Source: CAZOOR01 sp964581505 (lineage in GTDB: Bacteria; Bacteroidota; Ignavibacteria; Kapaibacteriales; UBA2268). Taken from it: a stretch of 7,063 nucleotides of DNA. Below, one piece after another: positions 6,917 to 7,063 of the stretch. Position 1 is the stretch's first letter; the number at the start of each line of letters is the position of its first letter. The position numbers were made by a program, and so were the translations under genes. The notes beneath the pieces were generated by a model, which was not told the origin of the DNA, did no database searches, and saw only the letters and a program-made list of their open reading frames with translations. The stretch lies in the NCBI GenBank assembly GCA_964581505.1, contig CAZOOR010000092.1:1-7063 (forward strand), given 5' to 3'.

Positions 6917-6947
6917 CAAATATAAGGAATATTTAGTTAATAATAAA
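6917..6947 (-). promoter_or_regulatory. Candidate Bacteroidota-type promoter of nrfHA
   Basis: On the minus strand TATATTTG (6917-6924) matches the Bacteroidota -7 consensus TAnnTTTG at every fixed base. Nineteen bases upstream lies TTTA (6944-6947), one base from the -33 TTTG. Transcription would start roughly 30 bases before the nrfH ATG at 6880, leaving room for its ribosome binding site. This is the best promoter match in the window. Confidence 0.55.
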
Positions 6948-7063
6948 AATAATTGATATAGTTAAGAAAAAACGTGTTGTTAATTGTTAATATTAATAGG
7001 TAGAATAGTAATGGTACTAGGTATTAATCTGTTTCGCAGTTTGTCTTACTTTATCGAACGAAC
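6948..7063. other. Upstream DNA of nrfHA with short AT-rich repeats
   Basis: No gene is visible to the window edge. Two adjacent copies of TTGTTAA (6977-6983 and 6984-6990) run into the palindrome TTAATATTAA (6987-6996), about 50 bases upstream of the -7 candidate, where an activator could bind. Both are simple AT-rich patterns and may be chance. I find no convincing FNR/CRP-type site (TTGAT-N4-ATCAA). Confidence 0.3.

Noticed and set aside
6952..6965. FNR-like site (TTGAT at the left half) upstream of nrfHA
   Set aside because: The right half matches only two of five positions of ATCAA, so the resemblance is within chance for AT-rich DNA.

Overview
The window reads as a piece of an AT-rich genome from the Bacteroidota/Chlorobi (FCB) assemblage, most likely an Ignavibacteria- or Kapabacteria-like lineage. 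Two encoded proteins end in type IX secretion (T9SS type A) sorting domains, which are restricted to this assemblage. One promoter candidate matches the Bacteroidota -7 element TAnnTTTG exactly. Four of the five complete genes have clear Shine-Dalgarno sequences, which are usually absent in classical Bacteroidetes but fit the Chlorobi/Ignavibacteria side. The taxonomic placement is inference; no marker gene is present.

Layout, left to right. (1) 1-201 (+): the C-terminal end of a gene with a DUF4397-like pattern. (2) 208-239: a bidirectional terminator between convergent genes. (3) 274-3039 (-): a 921-residue secreted protein with an IgGFc-binding-like N-terminal region, two ASH-like beta-sandwich modules and a T9SS sorting domain. 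(4) 3040-3351: intergenic DNA holding the upstream region of that gene and an 18-bp hairpin terminator of the next. (5) 3352-4068 (-): a 238-residue secreted protein with a short Cys-bearing beta domain and a T9SS sorting domain. (6) 4069-4171: a compact divergent promoter region. (7) 4172-4735 (+): a TlpA/ResA-like periplasmic thioredoxin. (8) 4753-4790: a second bidirectional terminator built on the same 10-base arms as the first. (9) 4812-6880 (-): an nrfHA operon. (10) 6881-7063: nrfHA upstream DNA with a good Bacteroidota-type promoter candidate.

Functionally, the strongest content is the nrfHA pair. NrfH (4 haems, N-terminal anchor) takes electrons from menaquinol and NrfA (5 haems, including the CxxCK catalytic haem) reduces nitrite to ammonium. 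All catalytic residues I could check are present. The adjacent TlpA-like protein could help keep apocytochrome cysteines reduced, but nothing in the sequence ties it specifically to NrfHA. The two sorting-domain proteins are probably surface-exposed or secreted and have no visible link to nitrite reduction.

I see no CRISPR array, transposase, phage gene, tRNA or rRNA. The region looks like ordinary chromosomal DNA. The items most worth a second look are the duplicated terminator hairpin, the lack of a haem lyase gene in an nrfHA operon that is closed by a terminator, and the uncharacterised Cys-bearing domain of the 238-residue protein, which is transcribed divergently from the thioredoxin.
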